A DNA stretch of 64,000 nt from Nothopassalora personata (lineage: Eukaryota; Ascomycota; Dothideomycetes; Mycosphaerellales; Mycosphaerellaceae). Positions 1-11,664 of the stretch are shown here, in pieces. The number at the start of each line of letters is the position of its first letter. Position 1 is the stretch's first letter. The notes beneath the pieces were generated by a model. That model was not told the origin of the DNA and did not search any database. It was given only the letters and a program-made list of their open reading frames with translations. Position numbers and translations under genes: made by a program. The stretch lies in contig CM066289.1 in the NCBI GenBank assembly GCA_033816765.1, positions 1,488,001 to 1,552,000 of the forward strand, given 5' to 3'.

Positions 1-599
1 GGACCTTAAAGATCCTTAAGGCTTAAGAGGCTAGATTGAATCCCTCTAAGGCTAAGTATAGTATAGCAGCCACCTAGGTTAGGCCCTTAGGTTAGGCAAG
101 ATTACTTTCCTACCTTCTCTATAAGAAGGACTATCTTATTAAGGACTGCCCTAGTCTCTCTAAGGCAAAGAAGGTCCTTAGATCTTATTCCTAAGCACTA
201 TCCTCCTAGAATGTAACATATATTAAGAAGAGAAGATCTCTACTACTATCTTTAAGAAGAACACTAAGAGAGAAGTCCTCTATGGAGGAACTTAAGAAAA
301 TAGTAAAGAAACTTAGCTCTAACATACTATTACTCTAGAAGAACTAGGCCTAGTCTCCTTCCTCTAAAATAAGGAAGACTAGGAAAGGTTTCTCTACCTA
401 AGAGCCACCTAACTTATGCAACTTATCCTAGAAGACAATGTCTAACGATAATAAGTATAATAAAGTGGCTTACTTAACTGCAGAAGTCTAAGGCAAGTTC
501 CCCTTATTAGAGTAGTTACTTAATTCTTATGCTTCATCCTATATAACTAACTAGAACTACCTCTTTAGATCTATAACTCCCTTAATAAAGAAGAAATAG

Positions 600-3500
600 A
601 TTAAAGTAGGAGGTAGGCATTTGTTAGCCACTTATATTAGGACTATAGAGATAAGTAGGAGATCTAGTAGGAAAGTTGTTTTAGAAGATGTTCTACTTAT
701 ACCTAAGCTAGGGGTAAACCTAGTTTCTTAGAACTAGTTTAGCAAGCAGTTTAGTGTCTAACCTCCTTTATTTTCTCTTATATCCCCCTCTAGCTAAACT
801 GTTATCTAGATAAGGCTTCTTAGGGAGGTTCCATTTATTAATGAGATTTCTCCTCTACTATAAGAAAGGGCACATTACTTATTATGTGCACTACTAATAG
901 AGAATGCCTTTGTAACTGCTAAATTAGAGACTAACCTAAAACAGTAGGAGCTTTAGTATAGAAGATTTGTACACTTTAGGAAGAACTTGCTCTAGAATCT
1001 TTATAAGGTAACAGACTTAAAAGAACCTATTCCTATTCCTAGGGATAGCTTCTACTAGTGTAGAGTGTGTTTAATAGCAAAGATGAAGAAGTATAAAGGC
1101 AAAGTTACTAAGAGAAGACCTAAAAGACTTGCCCTTGTATCTATTAACATATATAGTCCACTGCTAACATTAAGGCTAGGGTTTAAATACTAGCTTATGA
1201 TTGTTAATAACTTCTCTAGAAAAAAGTGGACCTATCCTCTTAAGAAAAGAGAAGATGCTCTAGTTACTCTCTAGAACTAGAAGATTAAGGCAGAGAGGAA
1301 ATCATTAGCATAGTTAAAAGCAGTTAGGCTTAACAATATAAGGGAACTTATTGCATTAGTTAAGCAGTAGGAGAAGGATTTAGGAATTGGGCTAGAGCAT
1401 ACTAAGGCATACAACTCGCTCCAAAATGGACTAGTTAAAAGATTAATACAAACCTTAGAAGACTCTATAAGGGCAATGCTTAAAGAGGCTAAGATACTAA
1501 TTGAATTCTAGCCTAAAGCACTAGAAGCCTAAACCTACATAAGGAACAAACTACTAAATGGTCTAGACTATAATAGGTTCAAGGTTTCACTAGATAAAGC
1601 CTTTAATAGTATTAAGCCAACTATTAACCATTTAAAGGTTTAGGGATACAAAGCTATTGTCTATATAGACACAAGATCCTAGCCTTAATAGGCAAGAAGT
1701 AATAAACTAATAAACAGAGGCAAAGAAGCAGTGTTTGTTAGATACGTTAAAAACATAGCTAAGGCCTAGCTCTTTTAGGAACTAGACATAAAAGCTGTAA
1801 AACAACACATATATATAGACTTCTTTAAGGACTAACCTAGAGGTAATATAGATCTTAATGTTACAAAATTGAATCTATTAAGCAATGCACCAGCTAGGAG
1901 ACCCTTAGGGAGGCTAAGGAAGGACATATCCTTAGAGCAACCTGTTCACCATTCAATTATTTAGTAGAGCAGCCTAGTAATAGCCTAGCTAAGAAAGCTG
2001 TTTATGCAACTTCCCTAGCCTCTAAAGAATATAGGGGAATTTTAGAAAATCGATGAGCTAATTAAGATAAGCTTACTAGATCTCTAGGAAAAGAATGTTA
2101 CTAGGACATAAGTAACTACTCTTAGATTATCCCTTAGTAAGAGGAGGGCTAACCATAATGTTAAGGGCTATAAATAGAAATAGAAAGCCCTAAGATCCAT
2201 AGTCCCTATACCTAAACTAGCTACTAAAGTAGGAGAAGCAATAGACCTCTTAGAGAACCTTGCTGCTTACTACTAAGCTTTCTTTACAGCCATACAATTA
2301 GTAGATGATTTAGTACTATAGGATAGTAAATTCCTAGAAGAAGTTAAGGAGATAGCCTTTACAGCAACTGCGGAAGTTATTGCATACAAGCAAGAGATCC
2401 TAATTCTAAAGTCCTATAAGGATGCTATAAATAACAAGAAATAGGGACACCTTTAGAAGGAAGCAATCTAGAAGGAGCTAGATGCTCTATAGAGTAACAA
2501 CACCTAGGAGAATGCTGTTCTACTAAAAGGAGCAAACTTAGTTACGTTAAGATAGGTCTTTAATGTTAAAAGAAGCATTAGTGGAGCTATTAAAAAGTTT
2601 AAGGCTAGGCTAGTTATAAGGGGCTTTTTATAGAAGTTTAGTATTAACTTTATAGAGACATTTACGCCTATAGTTAGATAGTATACCCTTAGGGTGTTTA
2701 TAGCTATTATGTGTAAGAAGGATCTCTATCTTCACTAAGTAGATGTAAACAATGCGTTTATAGAAAGCACCCTCTATAAAGACATCTTTATGTTACTACT
2801 ACTAGGAGTTAAGCTTCTACTAAACATAGTGTTTAAGATCCTTAAAAGCTTATATAGACTTAAGTAAGCAGCTAGAGATTGGAATTAACTCTATATATTA
2901 AAGCTTAGAGAGATTGGATTCACATAGTTAGAGGTGGATCTATGCCTACTTATTTATAAGGAAAAAGAGATTATAATTCTTACACATATAGATAACATTC
3001 CAATTGCTACACTAAAGTTAACAGATGTTCTCTAGTTTAAAAGAGAACTTAGCAAAGTCTTCAAGATCAAAGATCTTAGTAAACCTAAAAAGATCCTTAG
3101 TATAAGAGTTATAAGGGACAGGAGGAGAGGAATCCTAAAACTTAACTAGGGACACTTTATTAGGGACAACCTTACTAAGATAGGGATAAACTATAAGAAG
3201 GCAGCACCTACACACTTACCTATAGACAGCTATAAGGCTCTTAAACCTTTAAGCTACATAGATAAGAGGTGTAACAAGGCAGAGTACTAGAGTATTAATA
3301 GTATATAGATATAGCTAGCAACAATTACAAGGCTAGACATTGCTTTTACCCTAGGAAGGATGAGCTTATTTATAAGTGACCTATCCACCTACTACATAAA
3401 GGCTTTAAAGAAGATTATAAGATATCTAAGGTTATATCCTAATCTTAGCCTTGTCTTCTCTAGGCATAGAGAAGGATGCCTAGTTAGATACTGTAACTCT

Positions 3501-3990
3501 GATTATGTAATAGACAAAGTAGACAGAGTCTCTATCCTTAGGTATGTCTTCTTCCTCTATAGGGCACTAGTCTCCTAGATAAGTAAGAAGCAAAAGTCTA
3601 TGGCAACATCCATAATAGAAGCTAAATATATAGCTATAAATGTATATGTAAAGCAATCCTAATTCCTAGCTTCACTGCTAAGGGAGATAGACTGTCTAGA
3701 GTTAGTAGGAGACTGTTCCTATTAACTAAGGATTACTAGAAACTAGGAGACTATATTAAGCTTAAGACTAGTCCAATTAAGAGGTAACAACTAAGCTGCC
3801 CTTACCCTAGTAAGGGATGCACATGTTTATAACAAGTGAAAGCACATTAACATTGCCTACAATACTGTTAGAAAACTTTAGTAGAGAAGGCTTATTGCTG
3901 TTAAGTACACCCTAACATCTAAGATGGTTATAGATAGGTTCATAAAGCTAAAGACTAGTCTATACTTCTAGAGGTTTGTAAGCTAGCTTA
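600..3990 (+). pseudogene. Copia pol remnant (integrase, reverse transcriptase, RNase H)
   Basis: This is the degraded coding part of the Copia element. The longest open piece is 3360-3578, which reads as Copia RNase H (YCNSDYVIDKVDR, corresponding to the usual YxDADWAGD..DRRS block, with the catalytic Asp region altered). Upstream, about 2990, the reverse transcriptase active-site box reads THIDNI in place of the usual YVDD, so the enzyme is dead. Almost every in-frame stop is TAG or TAA where related elements have CAG, CAA or TGG, which is what C-to-T change at CpA on either strand produces. No functional protein can be made. Confidence 0.85.
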
Positions 3991-4064
3991 ACCTATTATA
4001 GAGGTCTAAATACTACTAATAGGAGAAGAGTAGACTGTGACCTCCTATATAAGATAAGTAGGAG

Positions 4065-4311
4065 TGTTAAGATGTAGCATCTTAAGGGGAGCTAATAGTT
4101 AGGTTGTAATCTAATAGCCTAAGGCATCTACGATAACTTAGCTTGTCGGCAGACACCTTCTCTCCCCTTTAGCTTAGATAGACATCTAACACAATCAACA
4201 TATTAGTTCCTAATATATTGCTACATGCCCTATAGCTATTAGCTAGTTGAAGATTAATCTCTTACTCCACTCCGCTACTAACTACGTATCCTGTTAGGTC
4301 TTAACTTAACA
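4065..4311 (+). repeat. 3' LTR of the Copia element (247 bp)
   Basis: The LTR begins TGTTAAG (4065) and ends CTTAACA (4311), a perfect 7 bp inverted terminal repeat with the canonical TG...CA ends. It is preceded by a purine-rich tract (AGATAAGTAGGAG, about 4052-4064) suitable as the polypurine tract for plus-strand priming. The partner 5' LTR is outside the window. Confidence 0.85.
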
Positions 4312-7300
4312 GGTCTTATAATTGCACTTAGTAGGTATTATCTTACGAGAATAGAAGGCAATTAGATACTACTTAGTCCTAAATAGCTAAGAGATAATGC
4401 CTATAATCGTAAAACCTAAGGCATCCGTTTTAACCCTCGTACGTAACGAAGGATCGAAGTACCTTAGGATAGGTGCTCCGAGGAACCTAGCTTTTAGCCG
4501 TTAGAACGCTTACTCCTCGTAAGCGGACTATATAAGAGGCCCTTACTTCTTACTATTCTTATATCCCTTTAGTAGGTCTATTAATAGCTTCGTAATCCTC
4601 GAGTACCCTTCGATAAAGCGCCTATAGAAGTTATAGAATCCTAGGAAGGATTAAACCTTATAAAAACTCGTAGGCGTAGGCTATTCCTCGATTACGGCTA
4701 CCCTACTCCTATCTATCGATACGCCTACGACGCTTACGATAAATCCTAGGAACTTAGTACTCTCCTAGAAGAAGCTATACTTCTTTAGGTTCGTAAATAG
4801 AGCGAACTTCCGTAGCCTCTCTAGTACTACGCGTACGGCTCGTACGTACTCCTTACGCGTTATACTATAGATAAGGATATTATCTAGGTAGACTACGTAG
4901 ATATTATCTACTAACCTAGTAAGGGCCTTATTAATATACCCCTAAAAGGTAGCTAGTACGTTAGTTAACCTAAAAGGTATAACTAAGTACTCGTAGTAAC
5001 CGGATCGCGTATAAAACGTAGTCTTCTACTCGTCTCCTTGCTTAATAGAAATACGGTAGTAGGTATCCTATAGGTCGATTATAGTAAAGAGCCTAGCGCC
5101 CTATAGCCTATCTAAGGTCTTACTAATTAGGGGTAGTAGGTACCGGTTCTTTACTATAATCTTATTTAGGCCTCTATAATCTATATAGAGCCTAAGAGTA
5201 CTATTCTTCTTTAGTACGAATAGGATAGGCGTACCCGCCTCGCTTACGGATCGCCTAATCTACCCCTTCTCTATTACTTACGTAAGGTACTCCTTTAAGG
5301 CCTCTAGCTTAGTTAAGGACTAGTAGTATAGCGGCTTAAAAGGGGGTTTCTTTCCTTTAACGAGATTAATCGTATGCTTAACCCCGTCGGGCATCTTACG
5401 CTTCGCCTACTTATTAGGTACGTATACATCTCGGAAGTCTATAAATTCTTTAGGCTACGAGGGGCCCTCTCCTTCGGGTACTACTATAGTAATAACCTAA
5501 ACACTTATCGTATAAACCTACTTTAAGCTCTCGAGATTCTTAAGGAACTCGCGTACGTTACGCTACTAAATCGTAGGCGTCTCTATACCGTAGTACTACT
5601 AGTTATCCTTATCGGCCTTTACTATCCAATTACGATGCCGCTAGGGTCTACCTAAAATAACTAACGGCCTACCTATAGGCGCTATATAGTAGATAGCGTC
5701 GCTTACGCGCTCTACTCCTACATCGTTAGCTAGTCGTACGCGAACCGTATAGGCGCCGTAGTAATGCCCCTAGTCCTACGCGTACAACTCTAGATTTAGA
5801 AGCTTTACACTACTAATAGGCTATATCTAGTATCGGAGTATATACTCGTACGATACTAAGCTTAAATCTACACCGTTATCTAGAAGAAACGTAGCCTCGC
5901 GAAAGCCCTTACGCGTCTCGACGGCGCCTCGTAAGTAACGCGCTAGACTCGTATCGACTTACCTTAAGGGGTCTATATAGAAACTTAGACTTAGGAGCGA
6001 CCCTTACCTAGTCCTCTACCTTTTCCCTATTCGCCCTTCTTAGTTAAAGCCTCGATAGTTTCTAACCTACGAACCGCTTACGCGTCGCGGTCCTTCTATA
6101 GGTATCTATTCCGGCACTCCGTCTTATAGTAATCCTTCCTACCGTAGCCGTAGTACTCTACTTTCGACTTCTAGCTAGTTAAAGACGAGCTACCGGCGTC
6201 TCGCTACTAACTCGTACCCGAGGCGCCCGGTGCTTAACTCTACTTCTATTACTTTAGGCGATCGACCCGCTTATATACGCCCTTAGCTTTACGCTTACGA
6301 CGTATATACTGTCCGCGGTCGTGCCCTCCGCTACTACCTCGGCGCTCGGTGCTTTCGATACGCGAGGCTAGGACTACTAGGTCTTCTCTAGTCGTAGGGA
6401 TATTATAGTAGCTAACGATAGCGGACCGTAAGCGAGACGTAAGCTTCGCTAGTAGGTACCGTATACGTTACACTTCCGAGTAGTTACCTAACTAGTCCTC
6501 TATAATATCTAGCTTAGTCGCGAACTGTTACGCTATCTAGTTATCCTTCTATCTCGTAACCTCGTACTCTAATATAACATTAAGTACGCAATTTATAGGA
6601 TCGCCGTATACGTCTCAGTAGAACTCCTTAAAGTCCTAGTATATATACCCTATAAGGTTAACGGCGCTATAGTTAGTATACTATCGCTCGATTACCTCTC
6701 CGCTAAGGTACATAACCCTATATAGGACCTTTAATTCGTCTATCGCGTACATAGTACCTAAGAGGGCGAAGATGGCGAAGATAAGTAAGAGCTCCCGAAG
6801 GAATACCCTTACATTTCTTATTAAATCCCCTCTAAAAGGCGTCGGCTCTTTTAGACGCGGTCGCGTCGTATACGCTACGGCCGCGCCTCGTACTATAATA
6901 TTATCGTTAGTAGTTATAGAGATAGAGGCAGGGGTTATAGTAGGGAGGTAATCTTCTCTCCTCCTTCCTATACGCTCTAGAGGCGGTACGCTTATAGCGC
7001 GTAAGATCTCTAGCCGCTCGATCTCCCGCTATATCTCTTACTCTTTAATCTTAGCCCGTAAGGCCTCTCTTCTCGTAACTAAGGCTACACGACGCGCCTA
7101 CTACTATGCTCTAGGGCTTAGGGGCGGGTTAGGCGACTCGCCGTCGTATACGTCGCGATCGGGCTCTATAGCGTATATAGATTATAACGAAGGGAAGCTT
7201 TAGAACTATAAGGGCCGTAAGGCTATAAGGGGATATCGTAATGTATAGTACGCCTACGATCTTCTAATCGTAGATAAACTAAAGCTTACTTTCTTCTATC

Positions 7301-7374
7301 GATGCTATACGCGTCTCCTAGTGTACGTATACGCGTTACGTGCGATATACTAAGCCGGGCATAGCCGTATTACA
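4312..7374 (-). mobile_element. Ty3/Gypsy retrotransposon A, RIP-degraded, interrupted by the Copia element
   Basis: Read on the minus strand from 7374 downward: 5' LTR starting TGTAATACGG at 7374, gag (about 7150-6400, with a CX2CX4HX4C zinc knuckle near 6120-6170 in which Cys codons have become Tyr), a protease DNGVD box near 5870, reverse transcriptase (FVLKKN and YRGLNKI blocks, about 5300-5140), the connection and start of RNase H (NFYRRFIEGYS near 4610, RYFDPSLRTRVKTDAL near 4440, AFYSRK near 4350). The reading stops dead at 4312, exactly where the Copia LTR ends; the rest of RNase H and integrase should reappear left of the window. CpA and TpG are almost absent while CpG is plentiful. 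The 3' border of its 5' LTR could not be fixed. Confidence 0.82.
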
Positions 7375-7632
7375 TATAAGGGTTAGCTATAGGCTACCCT
7401 TATAATCGAATAGTCGAAGCGTAGGGGCTAAAGCGTATTATTCCTTAAGTTTCTCGAACGCTTTAATCTATTCCTTTCCCTATTTCTAGGTAACGTCTTT
7501 TCTCGTAAGTATAGTTATTAGTACTACTATCTTTACGTAGTCCTTAATAAATTTCTAGTTGTAGTTCGCTAGTCTAAGGAATAATTGTACGTCCTTAACT
7601 ATTTTCGGTTCTAGCTTTCTCTAATTAACTAT

Positions 7633-8005
7633 TATTAACAACTAATGGGTTATGTTAACCTTAGGTTTGGAGGGGGGGGCGTCCCTTAAGTCTAACTTGC
7701 CCTAATTTTATTTAGATTTGATTGGACATTTAGACAAGCTAGTAGGACCTAGTATAGCTATTAAGATATATAATGCGTAGCTAAGCATTGTAAGCGTAGC
7801 ATTAAGGCATTAATTCAATTTATACCTCTCGAGTAGAGGGTATAGGGGTTTAGGTTCGCCAATCCTCTTATTTTATCTAGCTACTACGCTGCTCGTCACG
7901 TAACCTAATTTCACGGTCCCGGGACCGGCAAATACCTCTGCTTACATAAGCGCCGCTCCACACCACTATAACTCGGATAGGCCTATATAGGGTGGTTAGT
8001 AGACA
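7633..8005. mobile_element. About 0.37 kb insertion within Gypsy B, possibly a solo LTR
   Basis: Comparison with element C shows that only about 50 bp should separate the reverse transcriptase block ending near 8020 from the block starting near 7632; here about 370 extra bases lie between. On the minus strand the insert would begin TGTCTACTAACC, has TATATAGG shortly after, and ends near TTAATA, which resembles a RIP-altered TG...CA LTR. A possible short target duplication (actat) flanks it, but the exact ends are ambiguous by a few bases. It contains unusually GC-rich pieces such as a run of eight G near 7675. Confidence 0.5.
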
Positions 8006-9063
8006 TTACTATGTTTTTATAGGGTCGATCGTTATCCCTATAGTACTAATAATAAAGCCTAAGAATTTAACTTCTTTCTTATAGAATTCGCATTTCTCGG
8101 ATACTATCTTAAATCCTAAACGCGTAAGTCGTTCGAATACGCCCTAAACTTATTTTATATAATTCTAAAGTGATCCTTTCGTATAGACTAATATGTCGTC
8201 TATATAAGCGATAATGTATATATCGAGTAGGTCTCTAAGTGTCTCGTTAATAAGGTCCTAATAGGATGCGGGTGCGTTAGTTAATCCTATTAGTATAACT
8301 AAGAATTCGTAAAGTCCGTATCTTATTCTAAAAGCGGTTTTCTATTCTTCTCCTTCTACTATCCGTATAGCGTAGAAGGTATCTTGTAGGTTAATCTTTG
8401 TATACTAGTCTAATCCGGTTAATCTATCTTATGCTTCTTTGATATTAGGTAGCGGGTATCGGTTCTTAATCGTAATCTCGTTTAACTTCCTATAGTCTTA
8501 TACAAGTCGTAACTTCCCGTTTGCTTTTAGAACGAACATGTATAGAGTTCCTATACTTAAGGTAGATCTTCTTATCTATCCTTTAGCTAGCTTCTCCTTT
8601 AGCTATTCTCGTAGGGTCTATAGCTCTTTCTTAGACATTTAATATAGGGGTCCCTATAGAGGCTCTTTCCCTAGCTAAATGTTAATCTTATAATCCTATA
8701 GGCGGTACTTAGGTAAGGCGGTTTTGCCTCTCTCCTCTTTAAAGAGTCGCAACTACTTACGATACTCCTTAGGAATACTTAACTCTAAGATGTTAGTATT
8801 CTTCGATAGTGCGTTACTTCTATTACTACTAGTAACTTTGTAACCCGGCGGCCCTACGCTAGTGTCTATCCCGGTCGAAGGTAGTTCTTCTATCCTTCTA
8901 GTCGGCGTAAGCTATATCTTGTTTAGCTATTTCCTTACCTTATCTACTAGTAAACGCTACTACTACGTAGGCTAAATGTCGATAACGTAGTCGTATTCCC
9001 TAAATGTAAGTACTCCTCTTTTCTAGTCGATTACTAGATTGTACTTTCTTAACTAAGGTATAC

Positions 9064-9467
9064 TGTTACGGAATAATTCCTATAGACCCTAGAATCATAA
9101 CGATAAGACGAACACGTAACTTATCCTACCTAAGCGCTTAGACTTAGAGCGATTAGACTGCTTATGCTTAGACTAATTAGACTGCTTATGCTTAGAATAA
9201 TTAGACTAATTACCGAGATCTACGAATCTCCTTTATATTTAGGAACGCTAAGAACCCCTTATAGTTTCGAGGCGTTCAACTTACTATTTAATATTACTGT
9301 TTAGAATACACTATAACCTAACCTCTACCTTACTACTACTTAGTCTTTATAAGACAAGATAGCTACTGCTTTATTACTCTCCCTTAACTTCTTATCGGCC
9401 CGAGAACAAACCCGATTAAGCTTATCTTCTTAACTTGTAATATCATTAGGTTATACTAAACCTAACA
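9064..9467 (+). repeat. Solo LTR (404 bp) inserted in Gypsy B, TSD tatac
   Basis: It begins TGTTACGGAATAATTCC and ends CCTAACA, and is flanked on both sides by tatac (9059-9063 and 9468-9472). Removing LTR plus one tatac restores the pol sequence seen uninterrupted in element C near 14,010. Its first half is very similar to the LTRs of element C; its second half matches, inverted, the 5' LTR of Gypsy B at about 18,744-18,980. No internal region is attached, so this is the product of LTR-LTR recombination. Confidence 0.85.
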
Positions 9468-11304
9468 TATACCTAGTACGATGTTATAACTAGCTATATT
9501 AGTAATATCTAAGATAATCTCCTCGTAGTACCGTTAGATAGCAAGTAGTAGCGGTATCGTCTCGCGCTCTATACTAGGTAAGGATAATCCGTCTACCGCG
9601 ATTAATTTATAACCCTCCTTCTTCTTATAGGTAGCGATCCTATGTCTTATAATAAATGATTCGGAGGTAAAGTTCCCGCTTACTCCGGAATCTATTATAG
9701 TATCTGTCTTATGCCCGTTAACGATAATCTTAGTTCGAAACACTATTATCGTTAGTAATACTTAAGTCTTTTCTATGTCGTATAACTCCCTTCGGTTGCT
9801 TATTCCTAGGGAGTTAATTCTTTTCCCTATTTGTATATAGAACGTCGTGCTTCGTGTCTCGAGGCCTCCGCTTAAACCTAGCGCGAGCCTTTCTATATCC
9901 GTACCTATATTCGGTAACGTTCCTAGATCTTCTACGTTTCTAAGTAGAGTACGCGTACGTGTTATACTACATTACGTAATTTATTCGATATAAATGTTCC
10001 TAACGGTATAAGGTATCCGGTTTCTATTATTTAGCTCCCTATCGGTAGTCGTTCTATAATAGCGGTTACTAGATTCTCGGTTGTTTCTATAAGTAGGTAT
10101 TCCTAGGCTATACCTCGTAGGGTGTCGAGTGTCTTATTAAACTTAATAGAGTATAGCATTCTTCGTCCGCCTATCTTAGGTAGAAACTCCTCGTACCTTC
10201 TTTATAGGTATACGATTATATTATATAATTTCTTAGGTGCATTAATCGTAAAGGTTAGTTATTTACTATCGTCGTTAGTGTCGCTCTCTTCTTCTTTAGA
10301 GGAATCTTCTTCGCTTAATTCTTTCGGATCCTAATCTTCCTCGATAGTATCTAGCCCGGTAGTTTCTTAACTTTCTTCCTGTAGTTCTAGTAACTACGAT
10401 CCGTTCTATCCTAGGTCTTAGTTTTCTTTATCGCTTCTATTATCGTTAAAGTAGGATTCGTCGATGTCTACTTCTTAGAGCCTAGCATTCTACCGGTGTT
10501 CTACTCCTAGGGTTCCTCGCGGTTACTAAGGCTAATACCCTACTCCTATCTTCGCGGAGTAGTAAACCTAACACGAGTCTTAGTAATAGAATCGCTAATA
10601 AAGGCTTCTATAACCATTTTAAGATTCGGATTTAATCTCGTAGTCGACTCTTCGTATTATTATGTTAAACTGTCGTAGTTAGTTCTTCGTATTAAATGGA
10701 ATAACTACTATTTACTACCTATAGTATCCTCCTCGTCCTTCTAAGGGGTCTAGGAGAGGCGTCGTGCTTCTATTACTAGCTCTCTCTCCTACTCTCCGAG
10801 TATAGTCGGTATCTCCTCGAGATCTAACGCTACTCTTAGATTTACTAGTTCGAGGTTGCATTATGTTAAACTGTTCGCGACGTACTATATTCTTACCGCG
10901 GTAGTCCCTTACTAGGTAGCTAGGTTTATTACATCTATAGTAAGTTCGTTTCTTTCGAACTCCGGGATACTCTATTCCCGTTACTATTCCTAATCTTACG
11001 ACCTTTCTCGGTAACGTCGAGCTCTATTAGCTATAGTCCATAGTACGGTTTGTCCCTAGGCTTACTATTATAGTTGTCGTAGAAGCCTTTATTACGGTTG
11101 TCGTAGCCTAGTGTGTATCTAGCCTTTCCGGATATCTTAGAGTCGTATCGTCGTTCTATAGCTCTCTCGTAGAGCTTATCGTTAAGATTAATCGTAACTC
11201 TAACGAGGTCGCCTAAGCTATCGATCTTCCGACCGTCCCTTATTAACTCGTCCTTAATATACTCCTTTAGTCCTCTTCGGTACATAACTTAAAGTACTTC
11301 GTCG

Positions 11305-11664
11305 TGTTACGGAATGATTCCTAGGGACTCTAGAATCATAACGATAAGACAAACACGTAACTTATCCTACCTAAGCGCTTAGACTTGGAGCAATTAGACT
11401 GCTTATGCTTAGACTAATTAGACTGCTTATGCTTAGACTAATTAGACTAATTACCGAGATCTATGAATCTCCTTCATATTTAGGAACGCTAGAAACCCTT
11501 ATAGTTCTAATGCGTTTAACTTATGTTACTATCTCACTAATTAGAATACAACTCTTATTCTAATCATTCATCTTCGCTTAGCTTACTTCAGCCTCTCTAA
11601 AGAACACCGCCACGTAACTTGACTTATCTCTCCTTTAAGACTAGCCCTAGAACGAGACATAACA
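11305..11664 (+). repeat. 5' LTR of Gypsy C (360 bp)
   Basis: Same length and ends as the copy at 17,863-18,222. By eye, nearly all differences between the two copies are C/T or G/A transitions, with one visible transversion near the TTATTC(C/T)(T/A) stretch, consistent with RIP rather than neutral ageing. A direct duplication of an approximately 26 bp motif (ttagactgcttatgcttagactaa) lies inside both copies. Confidence 0.9.

Larger units (their letters stand above)
1..4311 (+). mobile_element. Ty1/Copia LTR retrotransposon, RIP-degraded, 3' portion with 3' LTR
   Basis: The plus strand encodes a Copia-type polyprotein broken by many TAG/TAA codons at positions where Gln or Trp is expected. 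Order seen: protease-downstream region (about 600-730), GAG-pre-integrase zinc region (about 930-1100), integrase core (about 1100-1680), reverse transcriptase (about 2560-3040, including the ARLVIRGF and DVNNAF blocks) and RNase H (about 3360-3900). PR-IN-RT-RH is the Copia order. The 3' LTR ends at 4311 and the 5' LTR must lie left of the window. The next base resumes a Gypsy RNase H reading frame, so this element inserted into Gypsy A; the first five bases after it (ggtct) should be its target duplication. CpA/TpG loss is milder here than in the flanking Gypsy DNA, consistent with a younger insertion. Confidence 0.9.

Noticed and set aside
4065..4311. Treating this LTR as a solo LTR
   Set aside because: It directly follows a polypurine tract and Copia RNase H, so it is the 3' LTR of the element rather than a solo copy.
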